DNA of 64,000 bases from Streptomyces marokkonensis. GTDB lineage: Bacteria; Actinomycetota; Actinomycetes; Streptomycetales; Streptomycetaceae. Positions within the stretch are counted from its first letter, which is position 1. Each line of letters opens with the position of its first letter. The position numbers and the translations under genes are program-made. Positions 1 through 7,310 of this stretch are shown here, one piece after another. The notes under the pieces are model-generated. The model was not told the origin of the DNA. It saw only the letters and a program-made list of their open reading frames with translations, and made no database searches. The DNA lies in NCBI RefSeq assembly GCF_008312835.1, contig NZ_VSKS01000023.1, positions 57,924 through 121,923 of the forward strand, in the 5' to 3' direction.

Positions 1-1
1 C

Positions 2-364
2 GCGATCGAGGGCGAGGGACTGTGCGTCCTCGTCGGCGTCACCCACGAGGACACCAAGGAGAAGGCGGCACAGCTCGCCCGCAAGCTCTGGTCGGTCCGG
101 ATGCTCCAGGACGAGAAGTCGTGCAGCGACACCGGCGCCCCGCTCCTGGTGATCAGCCAGTTCACCCTGTACGGCGACGCCCGCAAGGGCCGCCGGCCCA
201 CCTGGAACGCCGCCGCCCCGGGCGACCTCGCCGAACCGCTGGTCGACGAGGTGGTCGCCCAGCTGCGCGCCCTGGGGGCGACGGTGGCGACGGGCCGCTT
301 CGGCGCGAGGATGAGGGTGTCGCTGACCAACGACGGCCCGTTCACCGTCCTGCTGGAGATCTGA
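2..364 (+). CDS. dtd: D-aminoacyl-tRNA deacylase, 3' part (5' end outside window)
   Basis: The open frame enters from the left edge and encodes the last 120 residues of a D-aminoacyl-tRNA deacylase (Dtd), a cytoplasmic enzyme that hydrolyses D-amino acids mischarged on tRNA and so protects protein synthesis. Visible family marks are the [15 protein letters not shown] block and the C-terminal NDGPFT segment, whose Gly-Pro pair is the family's chiral-proofreading motif. Dtd proteins are about 140-150 residues, so only some 20-30 N-terminal residues are missing. It converges with ygfZ, with 10 nt between the stop codons. Sequence and family agree well; little else could fit. Confidence 0.93.
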   Translation, partial: AIEGEGLCVLVGVTHEDTKEKAAQLARKLWSVRMLQDEKSCSDTGAPLLVISQFTLYGDARKGRRPTWNAAAPGDLAEPLVDEVVAQLRALGATVATGRFGARMRVSLTNDGPFTVLLEI

Positions 365-374
365 GCCCCGCGGC

Positions 375-1340
375 TCAGGGCTCGACGACGGTCTCCTGCG
401 CCGCCGCGGTCTCCCCGGCGAGCAGCCGCGCGTCCACCGGGACGTTGCGCTTCACCAGCGCCAGCGCGACCGGACCCAGCTCGTGGTGGCGTACGGACGT
501 CGTGATGAACCCGACCTTCCGTCCGTCCGGTCCGTCGTCGGCCAGCCGGATCCCGGTCCCCGCGACGGGCAGGTGCACCTCGCTGCCGTCCAGGTGCAGG
601 AAGACCAGCCGCCGCGGCGGCTTCCCCAGGTTCTGCACCCGGGCGACCGTCTCCTGCCCCCGGTAGCAGCCCTTCTGCAGGTGCACCGCGCCGCCGATCC
701 AGCCCAGCTCGTGCGGGATGGTGCGGTGGTCGGTCTCGAAGCCGAGCCGCGGCCGCCGCTGCTCGACCCGCAGCGCCTCGAGCGCGAGGATCCCGGCGGG
801 CGGCCCCGCCTTCTCCGCGTACGGCTCCAGATCCTCGCGGGGCAGGAACAGGTCCCGCCCGTACGGCGTCTCGCGCACCACGACGCCCTCGGGCACCTCG
901 GCGATGGACCCGGCCGGCAGATGCACCACCGCGATGTCGGCGGTGCGGTCGGCGACCTCCACCCGGTAGAAGAACTTCATCGACTCCAGGTACGCGATCA
1001 GCGCGTCCTGGGTGCCGGGCTCGACGTGCGCCCACACCGTCTCCCCGTCGTCGACCAGGTAGAGCGCGTGCTCGATGTGGCCGTTCGCGGAGAGGATCAG
1101 GGCCTCGGTGGCCTGGTGCGGCGGCAGGTCGCTGACGTGCTGGGTGAGCAGCAGGTGCAGCCAGCCGAGCCGTTCCGGTCCGGTGACGGTGACGACCCCG
1201 CGGTGGGACAGGTCGACGAAACCGGTGCCGTCGGCGAGGGCGCGCTGCTCGCGGAACAGGTCGCCGTAGTGGGCGGCCACGCCTTCGTCCACGCCCTCGG
1301 CGGGGACGGCGCCGGGCAGGGTCAGCAGGGGGCTCTTCAT
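375..1340 (-). CDS. ygfZ: Folate-binding protein YgfZ (Fe-S cluster maintenance)
   Basis: A 321-residue protein of the YgfZ/GcvT family. These bind tetrahydrofolate and support assembly or repair of some Fe-S enzymes; they are not glycine-cleavage T proteins. The diagnostic motif KGCYRGQE is at residues 223-230, with the conserved Cys at 225. Length is normal. The ATG at 1340 has no Shine-Dalgarno sequence, but TAGGCT lies 6 nt upstream, so the mRNA is probably leaderless and the promoter overlaps the nur stop codon. The gene follows nur on the same strand, so read-through from nur is also possible. Function is inferred from the motif; the client enzymes are unknown. Confidence 0.92.
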   Translation of the reverse strand: MKSPLLTLPGAVPAEGVDEGVAAHYGDLFREQRALADGTGFVDLSHRGVVTVTGPERLGWLHLLLTQHVSDLPPHQATEALILSANGHIEHALYLVDDGETVWAHVEPGTQDALIAYLESMKFFYRVEVADRTADIAVVHLPAGSIAEVPEGVVVRETPYGRDLFLPREDLEPYAEKAGPPAGILALEALRVEQRRPRLGFETDHRTIPHELGWIGGAVHLQKGCYRGQETVARVQNLGKPPRRLVFLHLDGSEVHLPVAGTGIRLADDGPDGRKVGFITTSVRHHELGPVALALVKRNVPVDARLLAGETAAAQETVVEP

Positions 1341-1346
1341 ATGCCA

Positions 1347-1352
1347 AGCCTA
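1347..1352 (-). promoter_or_regulatory. -10 box of a probable leaderless ygfZ promoter
   Basis: Reads TAGGCT on the minus strand, with 6 nt before the ygfZ ATG. This puts the expected transcription start at or next to the start codon. The box overlaps the stop codon of nur (1350-1352). No clear -35 was identified. Confidence 0.5.
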
Positions 1353-1787
1353 CGACTCGGCGGGTCGGGCCTTCCGGGCGCAGTCCCCGCACCGGCCGAA
1401 GATCGCGAAGTGCTTCATGTCGGTGTCGAAGCCGAAGGTGTCCCGCAGCTTGGCCGTGAACTCGGCGGCCACCTCCACGTCCGCCTCGATGACGTCGGTG
1501 CAGTCGCGGCAGACCAGGTGCAGATGGTGGTGCCGGTCGGCGAGGTGGTAGGTCGGGGCGCCGTGCCCGAGGTGGGCGTGGCTGACCAGGCCCAGCTCCT
1601 CCAGCAGCTCCAGGGTGCGGTACACGGTGGAAATGTTGACCCCCGACGCCGTCTTCCTCACTTCCACGAGGATGTCGTCGGGGGTCGCGTGCTCCAGGGT
1701 GTCGACTGCTTCGAGCACGAGTTGGCGCTGCGGCGTCAGCCGGTAGCCGCGCTGCCTGAGGTCGCTCTTCCAGTCGGTGCTCACCAC
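1350..1787 (-). CDS. nur: Fur-family nickel-responsive regulator Nur
   Basis: A 145-residue Fur-family repressor. It matches the Streptomyces nickel regulator Nur, which in S. coelicolor controls nickel uptake and the switch between Ni- and Fe-superoxide dismutase. A winged helix spans roughly residues 15-80, with the recognition segment NISTVYRTLELL near 51-62. All residues known for Nur are present: His70, His72 and His126 (nickel site) and His33, His86, His88 and His90 (second metal site). CxxC pairs occur at 93/96 and 133/136. The GTG at 1787 is chosen because it is followed by VSTDWKSD as in known Nur and preceded by TAGACT 6 nt away. Identification is from residue pattern and memory of the family, not a search. 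Confidence 0.93.
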   Translation of the reverse strand: MVSTDWKSDLRQRGYRLTPQRQLVLEAVDTLEHATPDDILVEVRKTASGVNISTVYRTLELLEELGLVSHAHLGHGAPTYHLADRHHHLHLVCRDCTDVIEADVEVAAEFTAKLRDTFGFDTDMKHFAIFGRCGDCARKARPAES

Positions 1788-1793
1788 ACCTCG

Positions 1794-1799
1794 AGTCTA
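1794..1799 (-). promoter_or_regulatory. -10 box of a probable leaderless nur promoter
   Basis: TAGACT on the minus strand, exactly 6 nt before the GTG start of nur, with no ribosome binding site between. It lies in the 16-nt gap after the nitrobindin gene, so nur would have its own promoter as well as any read-through. Confidence 0.5.
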
Positions 1800-1803
1800 G
1801 GAC

Positions 1804-2379
1804 CTACTTGAAGAACGCGATCCCGTCGTCCGGCATGTCGTCGGGCAGGGCCTTGGCCCAGCGCTCGACCTCCTCCGGCGTGACGACCTTCTTCAGGTGC
1901 GCCGACATGTAGGGGCGCAGCTCGACCTCGGGGGTCTGCTTCTCGCCGACCCACATCAGGTCGCTCTTGACGTAGCCGTACAGCCGCTTGCCGCCGCTGT
2001 AGGGCTGCGCGGCGGCGGTCCGGGCCACGGCGTCGGTCACCAGGTCGATCTGCGGCTTGCCCTCGGCCATCTCGCCGTACCAGATCTCGATGACACCGTC
2101 GTCGCGGGTCATCGTCACCTCGACCTTGCGGCCGGTGTCGATCCGCCAGAAGCCGTGCTCGGACTCCAGCGGCCGCGTCTTGTTGCCGTCGCCGTCCAGC
2201 ACCCAGGTGCGGGAGCTGTACTCCAGGAAGTCCCGGCCGTCGTGGCTGAAGGTGACCTCCTGGCCGAAGTTGCACTTCTCGGCGCCGGGGAAGTCGTGCA
2301 CGCCGGCGCCCGCCCAGTCGCCGAGCAGGAAGGCGAGGGGGACGAGGTCCTTGTGCAGGTCGGACGGGATCTCGATCAT
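1804..2379 (-). CDS. Nitrobindin-family heme-binding beta-barrel protein
   Basis: A 191-residue protein of the nitrobindin (FABP-like) family, small cytoplasmic beta-barrels that can bind heme and have been linked to nitric oxide or peroxynitrite chemistry. The GxWxGxG signature is at residues 20-26 (GDWAGAG). A His at about 161, in the C-terminal strand region PYMSAHL, is the likely heme ligand by position. There is no signal peptide or membrane segment. The ATG at 2379 has AGGAAG about 9 nt upstream. It sits just upstream of nur on the same strand; no functional link is visible. The family call is firm, the physiological role unknown. Confidence 0.88.
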   Translation of the reverse strand: MIEIPSDLHKDLVPLAFLLGDWAGAGVHDFPGAEKCNFGQEVTFSHDGRDFLEYSSRTWVLDGDGNKTRPLESEHGFWRIDTGRKVEVTMTRDDGVIEIWYGEMAEGKPQIDLVTDAVARTAAAQPYSGGKRLYGYVKSDLMWVGEKQTPEVELRPYMSAHLKKVVTPEEVERWAKALPDDMPDDGIAFFK

Positions 2380-2404
2380 GAGCGGAACTTCCTGGCGTCG
2401 GTGA

Positions 2405-2503
2405 TCAGCGCTGGCCCTGGTACAGCTTCTTCACGGTCAGTCCGGCGAAGGCGAGAACGCCGACGGCGACCAGGACCAGCAGGGCTTCGAAGAAGATAAC
2501 CAC
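2405..2503 (-). CDS. 32-residue single-pass membrane protein
   Basis: A very short open frame starting with GTG, preceded by AAGGAG with 6 nt spacing. The product is almost entirely one hydrophobic helix (FFEALLVLVAVGVLAFAGL) followed by a positively charged tail ending KKLYQGQR, which suggests the tail stays in the cytoplasm. It lies between the nitrobindin gene and the three-gene membrane-protein operon on the same strand. I have the impression that similar peptides are conserved in Streptomyces but cannot verify this. Function unknown. Confidence 0.6.
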   Translation of the reverse strand: MVIFFEALLVLVAVGVLAFAGLTVKKLYQGQR

Positions 2504-2605
2504 GGGGTGCTCCTTGAGCGGGGGGTGCGGTGGTGTGCACGGGCCGGTCCCCAGCTTACGCGGCCGGGGCCGGCCCCTGGCGGCCGAGGTGCCGCCGCAC
2601 GCCCT

Positions 2606-3460
2606 TCAGCCCAGCAGCTGGCTCTGCAGCACCACCGTCTGCCGGAACGGCACGGCGTGCGCGGCCCCCTTGCGGGACTGCAGCACCACCGCGAGGACGT
2701 CACCGGCGGCGAGGTAGGCCTGCCGGTCCTGCGCGGCGCCGTAGGGCTTGGACTCGGTGTAGACGGAGCGCTGCACCCCGGGAACGGGGGCCGTCTCGTC
2801 GGGGAACGACTCGTCCCGGCCGGCGCTCTCGGCGCCCCGCAGCGCGTAGCCCGGGTCGGTGTACGAGAAGTGGGGCCGGAAGAAGGTGTCCTCCACCATG
2901 GCCGCGGTGTCGAACCGCAGCAGGTAGATCCGGGTACGGGTGCCGTCCCCGGTCGTCCAGCCGCGGGCCGCGATGTGCCGCAGGCCGCCGTCGACGAGCT
3001 GCTGCCCGAACGTCTCCCGGTCGTCCTTGTCCGCGTACTCCTCCAGGAAGTCCTCGGTCGCCAGCCAGCCGTCCGTGCCGCGCAGGGCCTCGATCTCCTC
3101 GGCCCCCTTCGGGGCGGGCAGCAGGAGGGCGCGCAGGTCGGCGTGGTGGGTTCCCGCCGGGTTGGCATCCGCCCGCGGCCCGGGGCTGCCCGACGGCAGG
3201 GGCGGCTTCGTCAGCCGCGGGTACTCCCACCGCCCGTCGGACTCCGTGGCCAGCCCGGGGACGTCCGTGCGCTCCATCCTCGTGATGCCGTAGGCGGTTC
3301 CCGCGCCGGCCACCGCGAACACCGCCACGGCGGCCGTCCAGCGCAGCGCGGCACGCAGGACCCGGCGGTCCTTGCGCACGGGCCGTGGCCCGACCGGCGC
3401 TTCCGGCTGCTCACGGGGCTCCTCGGGCGGGGTGGGCGCGAGGGCCTGCTGCTCGCTCAT
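2606..3460 (-). CDS. Membrane-anchored protein, third of three related genes
   Basis: A 284-residue protein with a basic, Pro-rich N-terminus (about 40 residues), one membrane helix at roughly 45-65 (WTAAVAVFAVAGAGTAYGI) and an extracytoplasmic domain of about 215 residues. I do not recognise the domain. The segments EEYADKDDRETFGQQL, LRHIAARGW and YLLRFDT resemble equivalent segments in the protein starting at 5036, so the two look like paralogues. Its ATG overlaps the stop of the gene before it by 4 nt (ATGA), so translation is probably coupled. No enzyme motif or Cys pattern was found. Last gene of the operon. Confidence 0.75.
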   Translation of the reverse strand: MSEQQALAPTPPEEPREQPEAPVGPRPVRKDRRVLRAALRWTAAVAVFAVAGAGTAYGITRMERTDVPGLATESDGRWEYPRLTKPPLPSGSPGPRADANPAGTHHADLRALLLPAPKGAEEIEALRGTDGWLATEDFLEEYADKDDRETFGQQLVDGGLRHIAARGWTTGDGTRTRIYLLRFDTAAMVEDTFFRPHFSYTDPGYALRGAESAGRDESFPDETAPVPGVQRSVYTESKPYGAAQDRQAYLAAGDVLAVVLQSRKGAAHAVPFRQTVVLQSQLLG

Positions 3461-4263
3461 ACGGCCTTCCCGGGTTCGTCGATACGGTCCAGCTGCTGAC
3501 CGAGCAGCGCGGCGACACTCTTGGTGTCGAGCGGCTTCCCACCGTCCGCGGTGAGGCCGACCAGGACGTCCCCGACGTAGGCCGAGCAGCGCATCGACTC
3601 GAGGCCGGACTCCGTGTCCTTGGGCGGCAGGAAGCACTTGGCGTTCTTGTGGCCCTTGATCTTCGGTCCCTCGCGGAAGACGTCGAGGGCGTCGAGCAGC
3701 CCGGTCTGGAACCTCACGAGGTCCCGCACGGCCTCCCGGTCCTTCATCCGGGTGAGCACGATGCCCACGGAGAAGACCTCTTCCTCGCTGTAGACGCTGG
3801 TCGACCCGCTGGTGTAGCTGCGCATCGCCATCCCCTCGACGCGCCAGCTGTCGATCTCCTTCTCCAGCCGCTTGCGCTGGGAGCGCGGCAGGTCGCGCAG
3901 CGACTTCTTGTGCAGCTCCGTGGCGCCGGCGCCGTCGAGCCGCGCGTCCGAGCCGAACTCGGCGAGGTCGGGCCCCTGGAGCCAGTTGTCGTACCCGTGC
4001 GGCACGAGCATCCCCGCGAGCCCCTGCTCCTTCGGCGACGCGCCCTCGACGGCAGCGGCCTCGGGCATCTTCCACTCGGGCGCACCGGCGTCGCGGTCCG
4101 CGTCCTTCACGGTCACGACGGTGTAGCCCGTCCCGGCGACGACGGCCCCGGCGATCAGCACGGAGCCGGCGACGGCTGCGACCCGCCCCCACCGCACGGA
4201 CCGCTTCCCGGCGGGAGCGGCCGGCTCGGACGGCACCACCGGCTGGTTCTCCGCTCCACTCAC
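3457..4263 (-). CDS. Membrane-anchored protein, second of three related genes
   Basis: A 268-residue protein with a short cytoplasmic start, a membrane helix at about residues 26-45 (VAAVAGSVLIAGAVVAGTGY) and an external domain of about 220 residues. It has the same architecture as its two neighbours and a loosely similar layout (region around WRVEGMAMRSYTSGST, then a conserved-looking SVGIVLTRM strand), but is more diverged. The GTG at 4263 overlaps the stop of the upstream gene (GTGA), and its own stop overlaps the downstream ATG. The three genes therefore form a tightly coupled unit. Function unknown; a surface or cell-envelope role is inferred only from topology. Confidence 0.75.
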   Translation of the reverse strand: MSGAENQPVVPSEPAAPAGKRSVRWGRVAAVAGSVLIAGAVVAGTGYTVVTVKDADRDAGAPEWKMPEAAAVEGASPKEQGLAGMLVPHGYDNWLQGPDLAEFGSDARLDGAGATELHKKSLRDLPRSQRKRLEKEIDSWRVEGMAMRSYTSGSTSVYSEEEVFSVGIVLTRMKDREAVRDLVRFQTGLLDALDVFREGPKIKGHKNAKCFLPPKDTESGLESMRCSAYVGDVLVGLTADGGKPLDTKSVAALLGQQLDRIDEPGKAV

Positions 4264-5036
4264 AGCCGCTCCATCTGCCGCTCGGCCAGATCCATGATCA
4301 TCTTTTTTCCGACGGGCTTGTCCCCGTACACCCAGATCTCCATCGCGATGTCCCCGCGCCAGGCGTGCGCCTCCGCGCCGTACAAGGGTTCGTAACCGGG
4401 CTCGGCCTCGGGTCGGTTGTGGACGTACACCCGGCCGTCCCCGGTACCGGGCACGAGCCAGCTGTCCGTGTCCTCCTTCTCGTCCGCCCAGTACTGGCTG
4501 TTCTCGGCGCTGCCGGCGGCTCCCAGGGTCTCCTCCTGGCGGAACTGGACCAGCCGGACCTCCACGCTGTAGTCGTTGCCGAACCAGCCCGTGACGGCCA
4601 CGCGGCGGAACCCGTCCATGGCCAGCTGCCCGAACACCTCGCCGGACTCCTCGTAGTAACCGGCGTACTCGCTGAGCTCCATCCAGCCGTCCTCGCCCAT
4701 CAGCCAGTCGGCGGGCCTGGCCGAGCGGGGCCTCTTGATCAGCAGCTTGCGCAGGTCGCCGTCGGTCTTCACGCGGCGGTCCTGCGCCGCGGACAGGGGC
4801 TCGGGCCCCTTGCCCTTCGCCTGCGCGAGCACCGGCTGCGACAGCGACGGCAGCCTGGTGGGCTCGCGGTCGGCCTGGACGAGGTAGCCGGTGCACGCTC
4901 CGGCGATCAGCCCCAGCACCAGGGCGGTACCGATCAGCGCGGTCGTCCGCCCCCGCCGCCGGCGCTTCCCGGTCGCCTCCGGCACCGCACCGTCCGCGGC
5001 CCCCGGCGCATCGGCTGCTTCTTCGGGTTGTTCCAA
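4260..5036 (-). CDS. Membrane-anchored protein, first of three related genes
   Basis: A 258-residue protein if the TTG at 5036 is the start. That start gives an acidic N-terminus (EQPEEAADAPG), and GGGGGA lies just upstream. An ATG at 5123 would add 29 residues and cannot be excluded. A basic stretch KRRRRGRT precedes one membrane helix at about residues 33-52, followed by an external domain containing ELSEYAGYYEESGEVFGQL and VAVTGWFGNDYS, which resemble segments of the third protein. No known domain is recognised. It heads an operon of three similar single-pass proteins whose genes overlap by 4 nt. Confidence 0.72.
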   Translation of the reverse strand: MEQPEEAADAPGAADGAVPEATGKRRRRGRTTALIGTALVLGLIAGACTGYLVQADREPTRLPSLSQPVLAQAKGKGPEPLSAAQDRRVKTDGDLRKLLIKRPRSARPADWLMGEDGWMELSEYAGYYEESGEVFGQLAMDGFRRVAVTGWFGNDYSVEVRLVQFRQEETLGAAGSAENSQYWADEKEDTDSWLVPGTGDGRVYVHNRPEAEPGYEPLYGAEAHAWRGDIAMEIWVYGDKPVGKKMIMDLAERQMERL

Positions 5037-5126
5037 GACGTCCCCCCACAGAAGGTGAAGCGCGTATTCCGTGCACGCGCGCACAGGAGACCGACGGCCG
5101 CCGACCGGAGTTGTAGCGATCATGAT

Positions 5127-5132
5127 TACGAT
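5127..5132 (+). promoter_or_regulatory. -10 box of a probable leaderless DsrE-like gene promoter
   Basis: TACGAT with 6 nt before the ATG at 5139 and no Shine-Dalgarno sequence in between. A -35 element at the usual distance is not obvious. Confidence 0.4.
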
Positions 5133-5138
5133 TCGGTC

Positions 5139-5501
5139 ATGGCGAAAAAGCTCGTGATCAAGGTGACCGCAGGATCCGACGCCCCCGAACGCTGCTCACA
5201 GGCGTTCACGGTGGCGGCGGTGGCGGCGGCCAGCGGTGTCGAGGTCTCCCTGTGGCTCACCGGGGAGTCCGCGTGGTTCGCCCTGCCGGACCGTGCCGCC
5301 GAGTTCGAACTGCCGCACGCCGCGCCGCTGCCCGACCTGCTGGACTCGGTCCTGGCGGCCGGCCGGGTCACCCTGTGCACGCAGTGCGCGGCCCGCCGCG
5401 ACATCTCGGAGAAAGACGTCATCGAGGGCGTACGCATCGCCGGGGCGCAGGTCTTCGTCCAGGAGGCGATGGCGGACGAGACCCAGGCGCTCGTCTACTG
5501 A
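5139..5501 (+). CDS. DsrE/DsrF-like family protein
   Basis: A 120-residue cytoplasmic protein of the DsrE/DsrF-like superfamily, whose studied members relay or bind sulfur in sulfur oxidation or tRNA thiolation. The N-terminus KLVIKVTAGSDAPERCSQAF and middle segment GVEVSLWLTGESAWFAL fit the Rossmann-like fold. A CTQC pair near residue 88 and an AGAQVFV strand toward the C-terminus are conserved-looking. The start is the ATG directly after TACGAT, so the message is probably leaderless. It converges on the DUF3099 gene and is close to the rhodanese operon, which supports a sulfur-related role. The exact partner is unknown. Confidence 0.8.
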   Translation: MAKKLVIKVTAGSDAPERCSQAFTVAAVAAASGVEVSLWLTGESAWFALPDRAAEFELPHAAPLPDLLDSVLAAGRVTLCTQCAARRDISEKDVIEGVRIAGAQVFVQEAMADETQALVY

Positions 5502-5514
5502 GGGCCCGCGGCAC

Positions 5515-5814
5515 CTACCGGGGCCGATTCCTGCCGTCCAGTTCGTCCCACCACTCATCGGACTGCGGATCGCCATGGGGGTCCCCCCTGCTCGAGCGGA
5601 GCCGAGAGCTTGGGGGAGGATCGTCCCACCAGCGGTCGTCCGGCCCCCGCCGGTTGGCGACCACCGCGGCGAGCGGCGGAATGACCATCGCGACCAGGCA
5701 CATCCCCACGGCAGCCGGCACCGACCAGAGCCGCACCACACCCCACGCCAGGACGAACAGCCCGATACAGGTGCCCATCATGACGAAGTAGACATGCCGC
5801 CTGTGCGCGTACAT
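5515..5814 (-). CDS. DUF3099 small membrane protein carrying an in-frame repeat insertion
   Basis: A 99-residue protein with two adjacent membrane helices (about residues 10-30 and 32-50) and a hydrophilic C-terminal tail rich in D, W and R. The N-terminal part matches DUF3099, a small actinobacterial membrane family without known function. The tail is interrupted by SSRLRSSRGDPHG, encoded by a palindromic repeat at 5576-5621, so it is longer than typical. The ATG at 5814 is chosen because TACGCT lies 6 nt upstream and translation from there gives MYAHRRH; a longer reading frame exists but crosses the upstream terminator. It is downstream of DUF1416 but separated from it by a strong hairpin. 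Confidence 0.75.
   Translation of the reverse strand: MYAHRRHVYFVMMGTCIGLFVLAWGVVRLWSVPAAVGMCLVAMVIPPLAAVVANRRGPDDRWWDDPPPSSRLRSSRGDPHGDPQSDEWWDELDGRNRPR
5576..5621. repeat. Palindromic dispersed-type repeat inside the DUF3099 gene
   Basis: An imperfect hairpin with arms TCCCCC...GCTC and GAGC...GGGGGA around a short GC-rich loop. From memory, elements of this kind are scattered in Streptomyces genomes and are sometimes translated as an SSRLRSSRG-like peptide. Here the length keeps the host frame open. It resembles a REP-type element rather than an insertion sequence. Confidence 0.55.
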
Positions 5815-5820
5815 ACGTCC

Positions 5821-5826
5821 AGCGTA
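5821..5826 (-). promoter_or_regulatory. -10 box of a probable leaderless DUF3099 gene promoter
   Basis: TACGCT on the minus strand, 6 nt before the ATG at 5814, with no ribosome binding site. It lies between the start codon and the terminator of the upstream operon. Confidence 0.45.
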
Positions 5827-5842
5827 GGCCGGGGCACACGGA

Positions 5843-5883
5843 AGGGCCGCATCCCGGGCGTCCAACCCGTGGGATGCGGCCCT
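5843..5883 (-). terminator. Terminator hairpin after the DUF1416 gene
   Basis: A perfect 13-bp stem (5843-5855 with 5871-5883, arm AGGGCCGCATCCC) and a 15-nt loop. It starts 17 nt after the DUF1416 stop codon in the direction of transcription. No U-run follows, as is common for Streptomyces terminators. Confidence 0.75.
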
Positions 5884-5900
5884 GAGCCGTCCTCGCGTCC

Positions 5901-6188
5901 TCAGACCGCGATCGCGACCTCGGCCAGACCGCCCTGCTGGGCGACGACCGTACGGTCGGCGGTGCCGCCGGGCACCAGGGCGCGGACGGTCCAGGTGCCT
6001 TCCGCCGCGTAGAAGCGGAACTGTCCGGTGGCGGAGGTCGGAACCTCCGCGGTGAACTCACCGGTCGAGTCCAGCAGACGGACGTAGCCCGTCACCGGCT
6101 CGCCGTCGCGGGTCACCTGGCCCTGGATGGTGGTCTCACCGGGCTTGATCGTCGAGGCGTCCGGGCCGCCGGCCTTCGCACCGCACAT
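5901..6188 (-). CDS. DUF1416 protein of the rhodanese operon
   Basis: A 95-residue protein starting MCGAKAGGPDAS and continuing as a beta-sandwich-like domain (TTIQGQVTRDGEPVTGYVRL), the DUF1416 family, found in actinobacteria next to thiosulfate sulfurtransferase genes. The N-terminal Cys2 could carry sulfur, which is inference. Translation starts at ATG 6188 with AGGAG 7 nt upstream. It is 41 nt downstream of the rhodanese gene and is followed by a strong terminator, so the two genes and the leader peptide form one operon. No signal peptide or membrane segment. Confidence 0.87.
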   Translation of the reverse strand: MCGAKAGGPDASTIKPGETTIQGQVTRDGEPVTGYVRLLDSTGEFTAEVPTSATGQFRFYAAEGTWTVRALVPGGTADRTVVAQQGGLAEVAIAV

Positions 6189-6229
6189 GTCTTACTCCTG
6201 AAGGGTCTGGAAAGGTCGGTCGGGAGGGA

Positions 6230-7075
6230 CTACTTGCCGGAGCCGAGCTCGATCGGCACGCCGACGAGGGAGCCGTACTCGGTCCAGGAGCCGTCGTAGT
6301 TCTTGACGTTCTCCACGCCGAGCAGCTCGTGCAGCACGAACCAGGTCAGCGCGGAGCGCTCACCGATGCGGCAGTAGGCGATGGTGTCCTTGGCCAGGTC
6401 CACGTTCTCGCCGGCGTAGAGCTCCTTGAGCTCCTCGTCCGACTTGAAGGTGCCGTCGTCGTTGGCGTTCTTCGACCACGGGATGTTGGCGGCCGTCGGG
6501 ACGTGGCCCGGGCGCTGCGACTGCTCCTGCGGCAGGTGGGCCGGGGCGAGCAGCTTGCCGGAGAACTCGTCGGGCGAGCGCACGTCGACCAGGTTCTGGC
6601 TGCCGATGGCGGCCACGACGTCGTCACGGAAGGCACGGATCGAGCTGTCCTGCGCCTTGGCCTTGTAGTCGGTCTTCGGGCGCTCGGGCACCTCGTCGCC
6701 GGGGACCAGCTCGCGGGCGTCCAGCTCCCACTTCTTGCGGCCGCCGTCGAGGAGCTTGACGTTCTCGTGGCCGTACAGCTTGAAGTACCAGTAGGCGTAC
6801 GAGGCGAACCAGTTGTTGTTGCCGCCGTAGAGGACGACCGTGTGGTCGTTGCCGATGCCCTTGTCCGACAGGAGCTTCTCGAAGCCCTCCTGGTCGACGA
6901 AGTCACGGCGGACCGGGTCCTGGAGGTCCTGGGTCCAGTCGATCCGGATGGCGTTCCGGATGTGGTTCTTCTCGTAGGCGGTCGTGTCCTCGTCCACCTC
7001 GACGATGGCGATGGTCGGGTCGTCCAGGTGCTCCTGGAGCCAATCGGCGTCGACCAGGACGTCGCTGCGGCTCAT
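6230..7075 (-). CDS. cysA: Thiosulfate sulfurtransferase (two-domain rhodanese)
   Basis: A 281-residue cytoplasmic rhodanese with the usual two tandem domains. The N-terminal domain (about 1-130) is inactive; the C-terminal one carries the catalytic loop CRIGERS at 235-241 with Cys235 as the persulfide-forming residue. It transfers sulfane sulfur from thiosulfate to cyanide or other thiophiles and is probably part of cysteine/sulfur metabolism. The ATG at 7075 has GGAGGAG with 6 nt spacing. A 120-nt leader separates it from an upstream Cys-containing leader peptide, which suggests expression linked to cysteine supply. The symbol cysA follows actinobacterial usage for this sulfurtransferase, not the ABC transporter. 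Confidence 0.93.
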   Translation of the reverse strand: MSRSDVLVDADWLQEHLDDPTIAIVEVDEDTTAYEKNHIRNAIRIDWTQDLQDPVRRDFVDQEGFEKLLSDKGIGNDHTVVLYGGNNNWFASYAYWYFKLYGHENVKLLDGGRKKWELDARELVPGDEVPERPKTDYKAKAQDSSIRAFRDDVVAAIGSQNLVDVRSPDEFSGKLLAPAHLPQEQSQRPGHVPTAANIPWSKNANDDGTFKSDEELKELYAGENVDLAKDTIAYCRIGERSALTWFVLHELLGVENVKNYDGSWTEYGSLVGVPIELGSGK

Positions 7076-7195
7076 GCTGTTTCTCCTCCGGGGCAGGTGC
7101 GGCGGGGCGTGCGAGTGAGAGGGGGCGCGCACCCAGGACGGGCGGGCGCACGGGTGCCCTTCATCGGGCGGGAATGCGGACGTCGACGCGTCCGC

Positions 7196-7303
7196 TCAGA
7201 AGGTGCGACAGAGCATGGCGGCGACACGGCACAGGTCCACTGCCCGCCGCTTCGTGAGATCCGCCTGTCCCCGCGGCACGGGGACGCTCGTCCGACACTG
7301 CAT
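7196..7303 (-). CDS. Cys-containing leader peptide of the rhodanese operon
   Basis: A 35-residue peptide, start to stop M...F, with the core LTKRRAVDLCRVAAMLCRTF: a run of basic residues, then DLCRVAA and a second Cys four residues from the end. This is the pattern of the short peptides annotated as putative leader peptides ahead of sulfur genes in Streptomyces. They are comparable to the leaderless Cys-rich ORFs that attenuate sulfurtransferase operons in mycobacteria. Its ATG is 7 nt after a good promoter, so it would be translated from the very 5' end of the mRNA. Three Cys codons could make ribosome progress sensitive to charged tRNA-Cys. Regulation is inference; the peptide itself is plain in the sequence. 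Confidence 0.78.
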   Translation of the reverse strand: MQCRTSVPVPRGQADLTKRRAVDLCRVAAMLCRTF

Positions 7304-7310
7304 GGGGTCG

